DNA from: CAWFXC01 sp963819735
GTDB lineage: Bacteria > Actinomycetota > Acidimicrobiia > IMCC26256 > DASPTH01
Assembly: GCA_963819735.1 (NCBI GenBank)
Contig: CAWFXC010000003.1
Coordinates: 248,001 to 312,000 of the forward strand
Direction of reading: 5' to 3'
Length of the DNA stretch: 64,000 bases
Shown here one piece after another: positions 35,409-43,271 of this stretch. Every line of letters begins with the position of its first letter. Position 1 is the stretch's first letter. Both the position numbers and the translations under genes were made by a program. The notes beneath the pieces are model-generated. The model ran no database searches, had not been told where the DNA came from, and was given only the letters and a program-made list of their open reading frames with translations.

Positions 35409-38285
35409 TCAGCCGCGGGCGATCTCCTTGAGGTCGTACGTCTCGATGACGTCGCCCTGCTTGAGGTCCTGGTAGTTCTCGAGCCCGATGCCGCACTCGA
35501 AGCCGGCCTGCACCTCGCGCACGTCTTCCTTGAACCGGCGCAGTGACGCGATCGCACCGTTCCAGATGACGACGCCCTCCCGCAGGAAGCGAACACGCGA
35601 TCCGCGGGTGATGGTGCCGTTGAGCACGAAGCAACCGGCCACCTTGCCGACCCGCGGCACCGAGAAGACCTCGCGCACCTCGGCGTCGCCGGTGACGACT
35701 TCTTCGAACTCCGGCTTGAGCATGCCGATCAGTGCGGACTGGACGTCTTCGAGGACCTGGTAGATGACCTCGTAGAGGCGCATCTCCACGCCTTCGGTGG
35801 CGGCCAACTCCCGCGCCTGGCGATCAGGCCGGACGTTGAACCCGATCACGGTGGCGTTCGACACCGACGCGAGGTTGATGTCGGACTCGTTGATCCCGCC
35901 GACCGCGCGGTGCACGAACGAGAGCCGCACTTCCTCGTGCTCCTGGTCGAGCTTGCGCAGTGAGTCGGTGAGCGCTTCGAGCGAACCCTGCACGTCGGCC
36001 TTCAACACGAGGTTGAGCGTGGCGACTTCGCCGCGCTGCACCATCGCGAAGATGTCTTCGAGGCGGGCACCGCCGGCCAGGCTCATCGGGTGCTTGAGGT
36101 TGGCGGCCCGGCGCCGGTAGGCGCGGGCTTCGGCGACGGTGCGGGCGGTGCGCTCGTCGGGCGCGGCGCGCAGCTCGTCGCCCGCGAGCGGCACGTCGTC
36201 GAGGCCGAGGACCTCCACCGGAGTGGACGGACCGGCCTCGGCCACCTGCTGACCGTTCTCGTCGAACATGGCGCGGACGCGACCCCACGCGCCACCGGCG
36301 ACGATCGGGTCGCCGACGCGCAACGTGCCGCGATCGACCAGCGCGGTGACCACGGGCCCCCGGCCCTGGTCGAGGTTCGACTCCAGCACCAGCGCACGCG
36401 CCGGGACCTTCGGGTTCGCCGCCAGCTCCTCGACCTCGGCCACGAGCAGGATCGACTCGAGCAGCTCTTCGACGCCGATGCCCGCGGGCGGGGCGACGTC
36501 GATGACGATCGTGTCGCCACCCCACGGCTCGGGCACCAGCTCACGCTCGACGAGCTGCTGGCGGACGCGGGTGGGATCGGCGTCCTCGCGGTCGACCTTG
36601 GTGATCGCCACGATGATCGGCACCTCGGCGGCGCGCGCGTGGTCGATCGCTTCGACCGTCTGCGGCATCACACCGTCGTCGGCCGCGACCACGAGGATCG
36701 CGATGTCGGTCGCGTTCGCGCCGCGCGCCCGCATGGCGGTGAACGCCTCGTGGCCCGGCGTGTCGATGAACGTGATCGGGTGGCCGTTGTGCACGGCCTT
36801 GTACGCGCCGATGTGCTGCGTGATGCCGCCCGCTTCACCGGCGACGACGTTGGCGTGCCGGATCGAGTCGAGCAGGGTGGTCTTGCCGTGGTCGACGTGA
36901 CCCATGACGGTGACGATCGGCGCCCGCGGCTCGAGGAGCGCGTCGTCGTCTTCGTCGTCGTCGCCGAGCAGCGCCTGCAACTCGAGCTCGGCCTCCTGGC
37001 CGGGCTCGACGAGCAGCACTTCCGCGCCGAGGGCCTCGGCGATCAGCTCGACCATCTCGTCGGCGAGCGACTGCGTGCCGGTGACCATCTCGCCCGCGTC
37101 GAAGAGCAGGCGCACGAGGTCGGCTGTGGTGCGGTTGAGCTTGGGCGCCAGCTCCTGGATGGTGCTGCCGCGTTCGACGACGATCTCGCCCTCGGGGACG
37201 GGAGCGTCCTGCGGCGTGAGCTGGGGCATCGACGCGGGACCGAGGTCCTCGAAGTCGCGACGACGACGCTTCTTGCGCCGCGGCCGTTGACCCTGCGGGC
37301 CGGGCCGGCCGCGGCCACCGGGACCACCGGGACCGCCGCCGGGACCACCACGGCCACCGCCCGGACCACCCGGACCGCCGCCGGGACCACCGGGCCCGCC
37401 GCCGGCGCGTTGGAAGCCGCCGCCACCACCACCGGGGCGCGGACCACTGAATCCACCGCCGCCGCCTCCGCCACCTCCGCGGGGGCCACCGGGGCCACTG
37501 GAACCGCCACGGGGGCCACTGGGACCGCCGCTGCCGGGTACGACCCGGGGACCGGGAGGCGGAGGGATGCGCCGACCGCCACCGGGAGGCGGCGGGATCG
37601 CCTTGCCTGTGACACTGCGCGGCGGTGCCGTGGGAGCCGCCGGTTCTGCGGGCGCGGCCGGTGCGGCAGGTGCGGCGGGCGCGGCCGCGGCTGCTGCCGG
37701 CGCGACGACGTCGGCCGCCGCCGCGGCCGGCCGCTCGACCTGGGTCGGGGCGGGAGCGGGCGCGGGGGCCGGTCCGGGCGTGACGACCGGTGCGGGCGCG
37801 GGGACTGGCGCGGGCGCAGGGGCCGGTGCCGCGGGGGCGACCGGACGCGGCGCCGGTGTCGGCGCGCCGGGGTCGGCGATCACTCCGGTGGAGCGGACCA
37901 CGCGATGCGCGGGCTCCTGCGGGCTCTCGTCGGACACCAGCACCGGTGCGGGCGCGGGCGACGGCACCTGGGTGTCGGCGGGGGCTTGCGTGTCGGTCGG
38001 GCCCGGCGCGGGCACGTCGGCGACCGGCGCGGGGACGTCGGGCGGCGGCTTGCGGCCCGCTCGCCTCGGTTCGGGCTTCGGCGGTTCGGGCTCGTCGACA
38101 ATCGGCTCGCCGCGCAGCCCTTCGGAGTCGGCCAGGCGCCGGACGCGGTCCGCGAGCGGGTCATCGATGCTCGACGAGTGGCTCTTGACACCGATCTTCA
38201 GGCGCTCACACAGATCGAGCACTACCTGGTTCTCGACGCCGAGCTCTCTCGCCAGCTCGTAGACCCGGATCTTCTTCGTTGCCAA
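35409..38285 (-). CDS. infB: Translation initiation factor IF-2
   Basis: A 958-residue GTPase delivering fMet-tRNA to the ribosome. The N-terminal IF2N module (KIRVYELARELGVENQVVLDLCERL-like) is followed by about 330 residues of Pro/Ala- then Gly-rich low complexity, a basic patch, a second IF2N, and the G domain with GHVDHGKTT near residue 460, DTPGHEAF and TKVD. The only in-frame start before the conserved N-terminus is TTG at 38285, unusual for infB. A weak AAGG site precedes it. Confidence 0.95.
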   Translation of the reverse strand: MATKKIRVYELARELGVENQVVLDLCERLKIGVKSHSSSIDDPLADRVRRLADSEGLRGEPIVDEPEPPKPEPRRAGRKPPPDVPAPVADVPAPGPTDTQAPADTQVPSPAPAPVLVSDESPQEPAHRVVRSTGVIADPGAPTPAPRPVAPAAPAPAPAPVPAPAPVVTPGPAPAPAPAPTQVERPAAAAADVVAPAAAAAAPAAPAAPAAPAEPAAPTAPPRSVTGKAIPPPPGGGRRIPPPPGPRVVPGSGGPSGPRGGSSGPGGPRGGGGGGGGGFSGPRPGGGGGGFQRAGGGPGGPGGGPGGPGGGRGGPGGGPGGPGGRGRPGPQGQRPRRKKRRRRDFEDLGPASMPQLTPQDAPVPEGEIVVERGSTIQELAPKLNRTTADLVRLLFDAGEMVTGTQSLADEMVELIAEALGAEVLLVEPGQEAELELQALLGDDDEDDDALLEPRAPIVTVMGHVDHGKTTLLDSIRHANVVAGEAGGITQHIGAYKAVHNGHPITFIDTPGHEAFTAMRARGANATDIAILVVAADDGVMPQTVEAIDHARAAEVPIIVAITKVDREDADPTRVRQQLVERELVPEPWGGDTIVIDVAPPAGIGVEELLESILLVAEVEELAANPKVPARALVLESNLDQGRGPVVTALVDRGTLRVGDPIVAGGAWGRVRAMFDENGQQVAEAGPSTPVEVLGLDDVPLAGDELRAAPDERTARTVAEARAYRRRAANLKHPMSLAGGARLEDIFAMVQRGEVATLNLVLKADVQGSLEALTDSLRKLDQEHEEVRLSFVHRAVGGINESDINLASVSNATVIGFNVRPDRQARELAATEGVEMRLYEVIYQVLEDVQSALIGMLKPEFEEVVTGDAEVREVFSVPRVGKVAGCFVLNGTITRGSRVRFLREGVVIWNGAIASLRRFKEDVREVQAGFECGIGLENYQDLKQGDVIETYDLKEIARG

Positions 38286-38345
38286 GCTCGCTGCCTTCTT
38301 CCTTATTTGTCCTGGTGTGCGTTTGCTCGCTACCCGGCGCTCGAG

Positions 38346-38609
38346 TCAGCCGGCCACCAGTCTCGCGCGTAATCGTTCGATTTCGTCACCCTCGATCGTG
38401 GCCCGCAACGCCCGACCCAACGCTTTCCGCCGTTGCGCCTCGTCGAGGCACTCGACCGGATGCCCGGCACACAACCATGCGCCTCGCCCGGGACCGTTCC
38501 CGGGCTCCAGCTCGGTGCCGGCCCGGCGGATGCGGACGAGCTCCGTGGCCGGCGCCACGCGGCGGCACCCGATGCAGGTGCGTTGCGCGCGGTGCCGACT
38601 AGCCGTCAG
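38346..38609 (-). CDS. YlxR/DUF448 family protein
   Basis: A small protein between nusA and infB with the YlxR motif RTCIGCRR and the GRGAWLC and RALGRAL blocks. In Bacillus YlxR is nucleoid-associated and modulates gene expression; its role here is unknown. No ATG, GTG or TTG precedes the CIGC motif in frame without running back into nusA. CTG at 38609, next to GGAGGGGG and overlapping the nusA stop by 11 bases, is a possible start. The exact N-terminus is uncertain. Confidence 0.75.
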   Translation of the reverse strand: MTASRHRAQRTCIGCRRVAPATELVRIRRAGTELEPGNGPGRGAWLCAGHPVECLDEAQRRKALGRALRATIEGDEIERLRARLVAG

Positions 38610-39936
38610 CCCCCTCCGTCGTTCCCCCCGCCGCCACCGGCTGGGCTTCCGCTTCGGCGACGACCGGCGCCGCGGCGTCCGCGTCGCCCGTCGCTGCGGT
38701 CTCCGCTTCACCAGTCGCTGCGGCTTCGCCCGTTGCTGCGGCTTCGCCAGTTGCTGCGGCTTCGCCTCCACTCGCGGCTTCGCCTCCACTCGCGGCTTCG
38801 CCTCCACTCGCGGCTTCGCCGTCGGCCACGGGAGGTACGGGCGCGGCGTAGCCGGCTTCGGCGGCGGAGATGGCGTCGCCGCCCTCGGCCGGCTGCCACA
38901 CCAGCTCACCGGTGTCGTTGGTGACCCACTCACCCTCGGCGTACTCGACGCCACCACCCGACTCTTCTTCCGCCAGCTGGCTCTCGCTCTTGATGTCGAC
39001 GCGCCAGCCGGTGAGCCGGGCCGCGAGCCGCGCGTTCTGGCCCTCCTTGCCGATGGCAAGGGAGAGCTGGAAGTCGGGGACGATCACCTCGGCGGTGCCG
39101 GTGTCGGGATGGATGCGCACCTCGCGGACGCGCGCGGGCGCCAGCGCCTTCATGACGAACTCGGACGGATCGTCGTTGTAGGGAACGATGTCGACCTTCT
39201 CGCCCCGCAGCTCGTTGACGACCATGCGCACGCGGGAACCACGCGCTCCGACGCACGCGCCGACCGGGTCGACGTTGCTGTCGTTCGACGCGACCGCCAG
39301 CTTGGTGCGATGGCCCGGCTCGCGGGCGATGGCCTTCAGCTCGACGACCCCGTCGACGATCTCCGGCACCTCGAGCTCGAAGAGCCGCTTGACCAGACCG
39401 GGGTGCGTGCGGGACACGACGATCTGCGGCCCCTTGGCCGTCTTGCGGACCTCGACGATGTAGGCCTTGAGCCGGCTGCCGTGGTCGTAGTGCTCGTTCT
39501 GCACCTGCTCGGCCTGCGGGAGGAGCGCCTCCACCTTGCCGAGGTCGAGGAGTGTGTACCGGGCGTCGGTCTGCTGGATGATGCCGGTGACGATGTCGCC
39601 CTCGCGACCCGCGTACTCCTCGTACTTCATCTCCCGCTCGGCCTCGCGGATGCGCTGGAAGATCACCTGCTTGGCGGTCTGCGCCGCGATGCGGCCGAAG
39701 TCGTCAGGGGTGTCGTCCCACTCGCGGGTGACGTTGCCGTCCTCGTCGAGCTCCTGCGCGATCACCTTGATCGCGCCGGTCTCCATGTCGATCTCGACCA
39801 ACGCCTCCTCGGCGGCGTCGGGCATGCGCTTGTAGGCGGTGAGCAACGCGTTCGCCAGCGCCTCGAGCATGATCTCGATCGAGATGCCCTTCTCGCGCTC
39901 GATGTTCTCGAGCGCCTCCATCATGTCGGAGTTCAT
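38599..39936 (-). CDS. nusA: Transcription termination/antitermination factor NusA
   Basis: A 445-residue RNA-polymerase-binding factor. The N-terminal domain, S1 domain (GDIVTGIIQQTDARYTLLDLG) and KH1/KH2 domains (GACVGARGSRVRMVVNELRGE; LAIGKEGQNARLAARLTGW) are all recognisable. The C-terminus is an Ala/Glu-rich tail built from six-residue repeats (AASGGE, AAATGE). ATG at 39936 overlaps rimP by 4 bp. An intrinsic terminator in the operon leader may make it autoregulated. Confidence 0.95.
   Translation of the reverse strand: MNSDMMEALENIEREKGISIEIMLEALANALLTAYKRMPDAAEEALVEIDMETGAIKVIAQELDEDGNVTREWDDTPDDFGRIAAQTAKQVIFQRIREAEREMKYEEYAGREGDIVTGIIQQTDARYTLLDLGKVEALLPQAEQVQNEHYDHGSRLKAYIVEVRKTAKGPQIVVSRTHPGLVKRLFELEVPEIVDGVVELKAIAREPGHRTKLAVASNDSNVDPVGACVGARGSRVRMVVNELRGEKVDIVPYNDDPSEFVMKALAPARVREVRIHPDTGTAEVIVPDFQLSLAIGKEGQNARLAARLTGWRVDIKSESQLAEEESGGGVEYAEGEWVTNDTGELVWQPAEGGDAISAAEAGYAAPVPPVADGEAASGGEAASGGEAASGGEAAATGEAAATGEAAATGEAETAATGDADAAAPVVAEAEAQPVAAGGTTEGADG
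38711..38818. repeat. Six 18-bp tandem repeats in the nusA 3' end
   Basis: Six 18-bp units end in CGGCTTCG on the plus strand. The last three (38765-38818) are identical; the first three (38711-38764) are near-identical to each other. They encode six-residue Ala/Gly/Glu repeats in the NusA tail and preserve frame, so the copy number can vary without harm. Confidence 0.9.
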
Positions 39937-40520
39937 GGCCGTACCACTTCTCTCTCGGGCGCGCCGCGCTCGGGCGCGACTCGGGTCGCCGCCGCGCTCC
40001 GGCTGCGGTTCTTGCCGCGCTTGGGCGTCGGTCCCCACTCGAACACGGTGCGGGCCTGGATGACGTCGTCGTAGGGAAGGTGGAGGCTGCTGCCGTCGTC
40101 GAGCACGAGGTCGAGCGCGGTGTCGTCGGCCGCCAGCACCACGCCGCGCACGCGACGCGCCGGTTCGTCACCCACGCGCATCTTCACGGAGACCGTGTCG
40201 CCCAGCGCTCCGCGGAAGTGGGCAGGGGTACGTAGCGGGCGCTCCAACCCGGGGCTGCTGACCTCGAGCGAATACGGGCCGACGAGCCACGCGTCGAGCG
40301 GCGGGGCGTCGAGGACGGGAGAGATGGCCTCGGTCGCGGCCGCCACCGCGTCGAGGTCGATGCCGCGCGGGCCGTCGTCGGCCGCGGGCGACGGACGGTC
40401 GACGAGGACCCGCACCACGCGGGCGCGACCGGAGCCGGCGATCTCGACATCGTAGAGGGCGAGGCCGAGCGAGGCGACGACGGGCTGGAGCGCGTCGACG
40501 ATTGCGGTCACGTCGGTCAT
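39933..40520 (-). CDS. rimP: Ribosome maturation factor RimP
   Basis: A 195-residue 30S assembly factor, first gene of the rimP-nusA-ylxR-infB operon. GLALYDVEI, VRVLVDRP, SLEVSSPGLERPLRTPAHF and LPYDDVIQARTVFEWG match the family. ATG at 40520 is preceded by GAGGAGGTGGG, a very strong ribosome site. A basic/Ala-rich C-terminal tail follows the conserved part. Confidence 0.93.
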   Translation of the reverse strand: MTDVTAIVDALQPVVASLGLALYDVEIAGSGRARVVRVLVDRPSPAADDGPRGIDLDAVAAATEAISPVLDAPPLDAWLVGPYSLEVSSPGLERPLRTPAHFRGALGDTVSVKMRVGDEPARRVRGVVLAADDTALDLVLDDGSSLHLPYDDVIQARTVFEWGPTPKRGKNRSRSAAATRVAPERGAPEREVVRP

Positions 40521-40589
40521 GTGCGCCCACCTCCTCGGGGTTCGCTCGTTGTGTCGCTCGGGTTGCGTCGGTTGGTGCCGGCCGGATTC

Positions 40590-40614
40590 GGACCGGAGAC
40601 CGCGGGTCCGGTCC
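40590..40614 (-). promoter_or_regulatory. Second hairpin in the rimP leader
   Basis: A perfect 8-bp inverted repeat (GGACCGGA/TCCGGTCC, 9-base loop) sits between the leader terminator and the rimP ribosome site. It could be part of an antitermination switch, or merely a transcript-stabilising hairpin. Confidence 0.4.
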
Positions 40615-40627
40615 CTACGAGATGGCA

Positions 40628-40654
40628 AGAAAAAACGTGGGCTCGCGCCCACGT
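40628..40654 (-). terminator. Intrinsic terminator inside the rimP-nusA-infB leader
   Basis: On the minus strand a perfect 8-bp stem (ACGTGGGC/GCCCACGT, tetraloop GCGA) is followed by TTTTTT and CTT. It is the only textbook Rho-independent terminator in this window. It lies 107 bases upstream of rimP and about 50 bases downstream of a good -10. No minus-strand gene lies upstream for it to terminate, so it looks like an attenuator of the operon. Confidence 0.8.
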
Positions 40655-40707
40655 CTCCTACAGACCGATGGGGACCGGTGGGTCTCGTCGTCCTACCGAA
40701 CCCGATG

Positions 40708-40713
40708 AGTATA
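40708..40713 (-). promoter_or_regulatory. -10 element of the rimP operon promoter
   Basis: TATACT (5 of 6 to consensus) on the minus strand would start a leader of about 180 bases before rimP. No clear -35 is seen at 17-18 bases (AGGAGT). Confidence 0.5.
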
Positions 40714-40800
40714 CCCGATGTTCTCCCGAGACTCCTGTGCGCAATCGGTGCAAAACGGCAGGTCATCGGCTGCGCGCAGCCGGCGTCGTAGCGTGGGGGC

Positions 40801-41811
40801 GTGGCCACACCCGCAGTGGAGATCGACGTCGACGGCACCCCCGTGCGGGTCTCCAACCCCGACAAGGTGTACTTCCCCGCGCGCGGCGACACCAAGCTCG
40901 ACCTCGTCAACTACTACCTGGCCGTGGGTCCGGGGGCGCTCAGGGGCGTGTTCGAACGCCCGACCGTGCTCAAGCGATTCCCCGACGGCGCGCTCGGCGA
41001 ACCGTTCTTCCAGAAGCGGGTGCCCGAGAAACGCCCCGAATGGCTCGAGACGGTGCGCGTGCACTTCCCGAGCGGGCGTTCCGCCGACGAGCTGTGCCCG
41101 GTCGACGTCGCCCACATCATCTGGGCCGTCAATCTCGGCTGCCTCGACCTGAACCCGTGGCCGGTCCGACGCACCGATGTCGACTCCCCCGACGAGCTGC
41201 GGGTCGACCTCGACCCGCAACCGGGCGTGCCCTTCGCCGCGGTGCGTGACGTCGCCGGCGTCGTCCACGAGGTGCTCGACGCGCACGGACTCGTCGGCTT
41301 CCCGAAGACCTCCGGGTCGCGGGGCATCCATGTGAACATCCGCATCGAGGCGCGGTGGGACTTCACGGAGGTGCGCCGCGCCGCGCTCGCGCTGGCGCGC
41401 GCCGTCGAGCGCGAAGTGCCCGACCTCGCCACCTCCAAGTGGTGGAAAGAAGAGCGCGGCGACCGCGTGTTCCTCGACTACAACCAGAACGCGCGTGACC
41501 GCACCGTCGCGTCGGCGTACTCGGTGCGCAACAACGCGGAGGGCCGGGTCTCGTGCCCGCTCGAATGGGACGAGGTCGACGACGTCGATCCTTCCGACCT
41601 CACCCTCGCCACCGTTCCCGCCCGGTACGCGGCGATCGGCGACCCCGCGGCGGCCATCGACGAATCGGTGGGATCGCTCGAACCGCTGCTCGAGCTCGCG
41701 GCGCGCGACGAGGCGGAAGGGCTGGGCGACGAGCCGTGGCCGCCCCACTTCCCCAAGGCCAAGGGCGAGCCCCGCCGGGTCGCGCCGAGCCGGGCGAAGA
41801 AACAGCCCTGA
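40801..41811 (+). CDS. Stand-alone LigD-type primase-polymerase (PolDom)
   Basis: A 336-residue archaeo-eukaryotic primase-like polymerase as found in LigD. The catalytic DxD lies in VDLDPQPG and KTSGSRGIHV is the conserved nucleotide-binding block. No ligase or nuclease domain is attached. The GTG start at 40801 is preceded by GGGGG and by TAGCGT 6 bases upstream. It probably fills gaps in end-joining or excision repair, with the LigC-type ligase 0.4 kb downstream on the other strand. Confidence 0.9.
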   Translation: MATPAVEIDVDGTPVRVSNPDKVYFPARGDTKLDLVNYYLAVGPGALRGVFERPTVLKRFPDGALGEPFFQKRVPEKRPEWLETVRVHFPSGRSADELCPVDVAHIIWAVNLGCLDLNPWPVRRTDVDSPDELRVDLDPQPGVPFAAVRDVAGVVHEVLDAHGLVGFPKTSGSRGIHVNIRIEARWDFTEVRRAALALARAVEREVPDLATSKWWKEERGDRVFLDYNQNARDRTVASAYSVRNNAEGRVSCPLEWDEVDDVDPSDLTLATVPARYAAIGDPAAAIDESVGSLEPLLELAARDEAEGLGDEPWPPHFPKAKGEPRRVAPSRAKKQP

Positions 41812-41847
41812 CCGCGCGTCGCTGACCCCGCGTCTCTTATCGCGGCG

Positions 41848-42123
41848 TCAGTCGGCGTCGCGGTCGCCGAGGCCGCCCAGCGCGTCGGCCAGTGCCGCTT
41901 CGACGTCGGCGGCGGTGATGCGCTCGGCGAACTCGGGGAGGTGCGCGGCGATCTCGCGATCGTTGTCGTGCGGGTACTTGGCGATCGCCCGCGCCAGGCG
42001 ATCCTCGCGGTTGAGCCGCTCGGCCAACTGTTGGACCGGCGCGGCGCGCAGGGAAGGATCGTCCTCGAACATGTAACCGAGCTGGCCCGCCAGCTTGGCC
42101 TTCGACGGTGCTGCGTCGCTCAT
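41848..42123 (-). CDS. Hypothetical 91-residue protein
   Basis: A small, charged, soluble protein with no membrane helix or recognised motif. It is helical-looking, rich in Ala, Asp, Glu and Arg, and starts at ATG 42123 behind GAGGGAG, a good ribosome site. It ends 36 bases from the convergent primase-polymerase gene and follows the DNA ligase gene on the same strand. I do not recognise the family; a link with the repair genes is only positional. Confidence 0.6.
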   Translation of the reverse strand: MSDAAPSKAKLAGQLGYMFEDDPSLRAAPVQQLAERLNREDRLARAIAKYPHDNDREIAAHLPEFAERITAADVEAALADALGGLGDRDAD

Positions 42124-42184
42124 GTGCTCCCTCGCAGGGATCTCGGGGCGGAAGTAGGGGCAGGTCCGGGGGCCGTGGGTTCGC

Positions 42185-43258
42185 TCACAGGCCGAAGATC
42201 TCCCGCAGCTCCATCGGTACCGGCACTTCGAGCTGGGCGTAGGTGCACGATGCCGGCTCGCGGTCGGGACGCCAGCGCGCGAACCGCGCGGTATGGCGGA
42301 AGCGATCGCCCTGCAGGTGCTCGTACGCGACCTCGGCCACCCGCTCGGCGCGCACCGGCTCCCAGCTCAGGTCCTTGCCGCCGGTCCACCGGCTCTGCGC
42401 GCCGGGCCGGCGCTGCCCCGACGACGCGGCATCGGCATCCGCCTCGGCCCAGCCGCGCCACGGGTGATCGTCGAGCGCGCCCTCGCGGTACGGCGCGAGC
42501 TCCTCGAGCAACTGCGCGCGCAGCGGCACCGCGAAGCTGCTCGCCACGCCGACATGGTGGAGCACGCCGGCGTCGTCGAACAGGCCGAGCAGGAGCGATC
42601 CGACACCGCCGTCCTTGTGCTCCCGGTATCCGCCGACGACGCAGTCGGCCGTGCGTTGGTGCTTCACCTTCTGCATCGTGCGCTTGCCTTCGAGGTACGC
42701 ACCGTCGAGCGGCTTGGCGACGACGCCGTCGAGCCCCGCGCCCTCGAACCGCTCGAACCACTCCTCGGCCAGCGCCCGGTCGGTGGTCGCGGGCGTGATG
42801 AGCACGGGCGGCGCGGCGTCGGCCATCAGCTGTTCGAGTCGCTCGCGGCGCTCGCGGAACGGACGCCCGCGCAGATCGTCGTCGCCCTCGGCGAGGAGAT
42901 CGAAGGCGACGAACGACGCGGGTGTCTCCGCCGCGAGCTTCGCGATGCGCGACGCGGCCGGGTGGATGCGCAACGACAGGAGATCGAACTCGAGCCCGGT
43001 GTCGGTCGCGATGACGATCTCGCCGTCGACGACACACCGCGCGGGCAGGTTGGATCGCAACGACTCGACGAGCTCCGGGAAGTAGCGGGTCAGCGGCCGC
43101 TCGTTGCGACTGCCGAGCTCGATGTCGTCGCCGTCGCGGAACACGATGGCGCGGAAGCCGTCCCACTTCGGTTCGAACAGGAAGCCGTCGGTGGTGGGCA
43201 GCGCGCGGGCGAGCTTCGCCAACATCGGCGACACCGGCTGCGACACGGGGAGCGACAC
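42185..43258 (-). CDS. ligC: ATP-dependent DNA ligase (LigC type)
   Basis: A 357-residue ligase with nucleotidyltransferase and OB domains. The adenylated lysine lies in EPKWDGFR (K near residue 31); other ligase motifs include GEIVIATDTGLEFD, FVAFDLLA, GLDGVVAKPLDGAY and RTMQKVKHQRTADCV. Length and lack of extra domains match LigC rather than LigD. Several in-frame starts (GTG 43258, 43246, 43234; ATG 43225) follow one another because GTGTCG is repeated; 43258 lies 13 bases after proS. Confidence 0.88.
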   Translation of the reverse strand: MSLPVSQPVSPMLAKLARALPTTDGFLFEPKWDGFRAIVFRDGDDIELGSRNERPLTRYFPELVESLRSNLPARCVVDGEIVIATDTGLEFDLLSLRIHPAASRIAKLAAETPASFVAFDLLAEGDDDLRGRPFRERRERLEQLMADAAPPVLITPATTDRALAEEWFERFEGAGLDGVVAKPLDGAYLEGKRTMQKVKHQRTADCVVGGYREHKDGGVGSLLLGLFDDAGVLHHVGVASSFAVPLRAQLLEELAPYREGALDDHPWRGWAEADADAASSGQRRPGAQSRWTGGKDLSWEPVRAERVAEVAYEHLQGDRFRHTARFARWRPDREPASCTYAQLEVPVPMELREIFGL

Positions 43259-43271
43259 GGGCTGCTTCCGC

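Noticed and set aside
37300..37570. Dense GGC/CCACCGG repeats as a possible CRISPR-like or intergenic repeat array
   Set aside because: They are codons of the Gly-rich linker in IF-2; there are no unique spacers or regular repeats.
36090..38372. Plus-strand 760-codon frame opposite infB, Gly/Arg/Thr-rich
   Set aside because: Shadow of the low-complexity infB region; infB motifs are decisive for the minus strand.
40560..40660. Possible tRNA in the rimP leader (minus-strand GGTCCGAATCC then GGCCGGCACCA)
   Set aside because: It looks like a T-arm and CCA end, but no matching acceptor 5' strand, anticodon arm or D-arm can be found, and position 55 would be C. The sequence is better explained by the leader hairpins.
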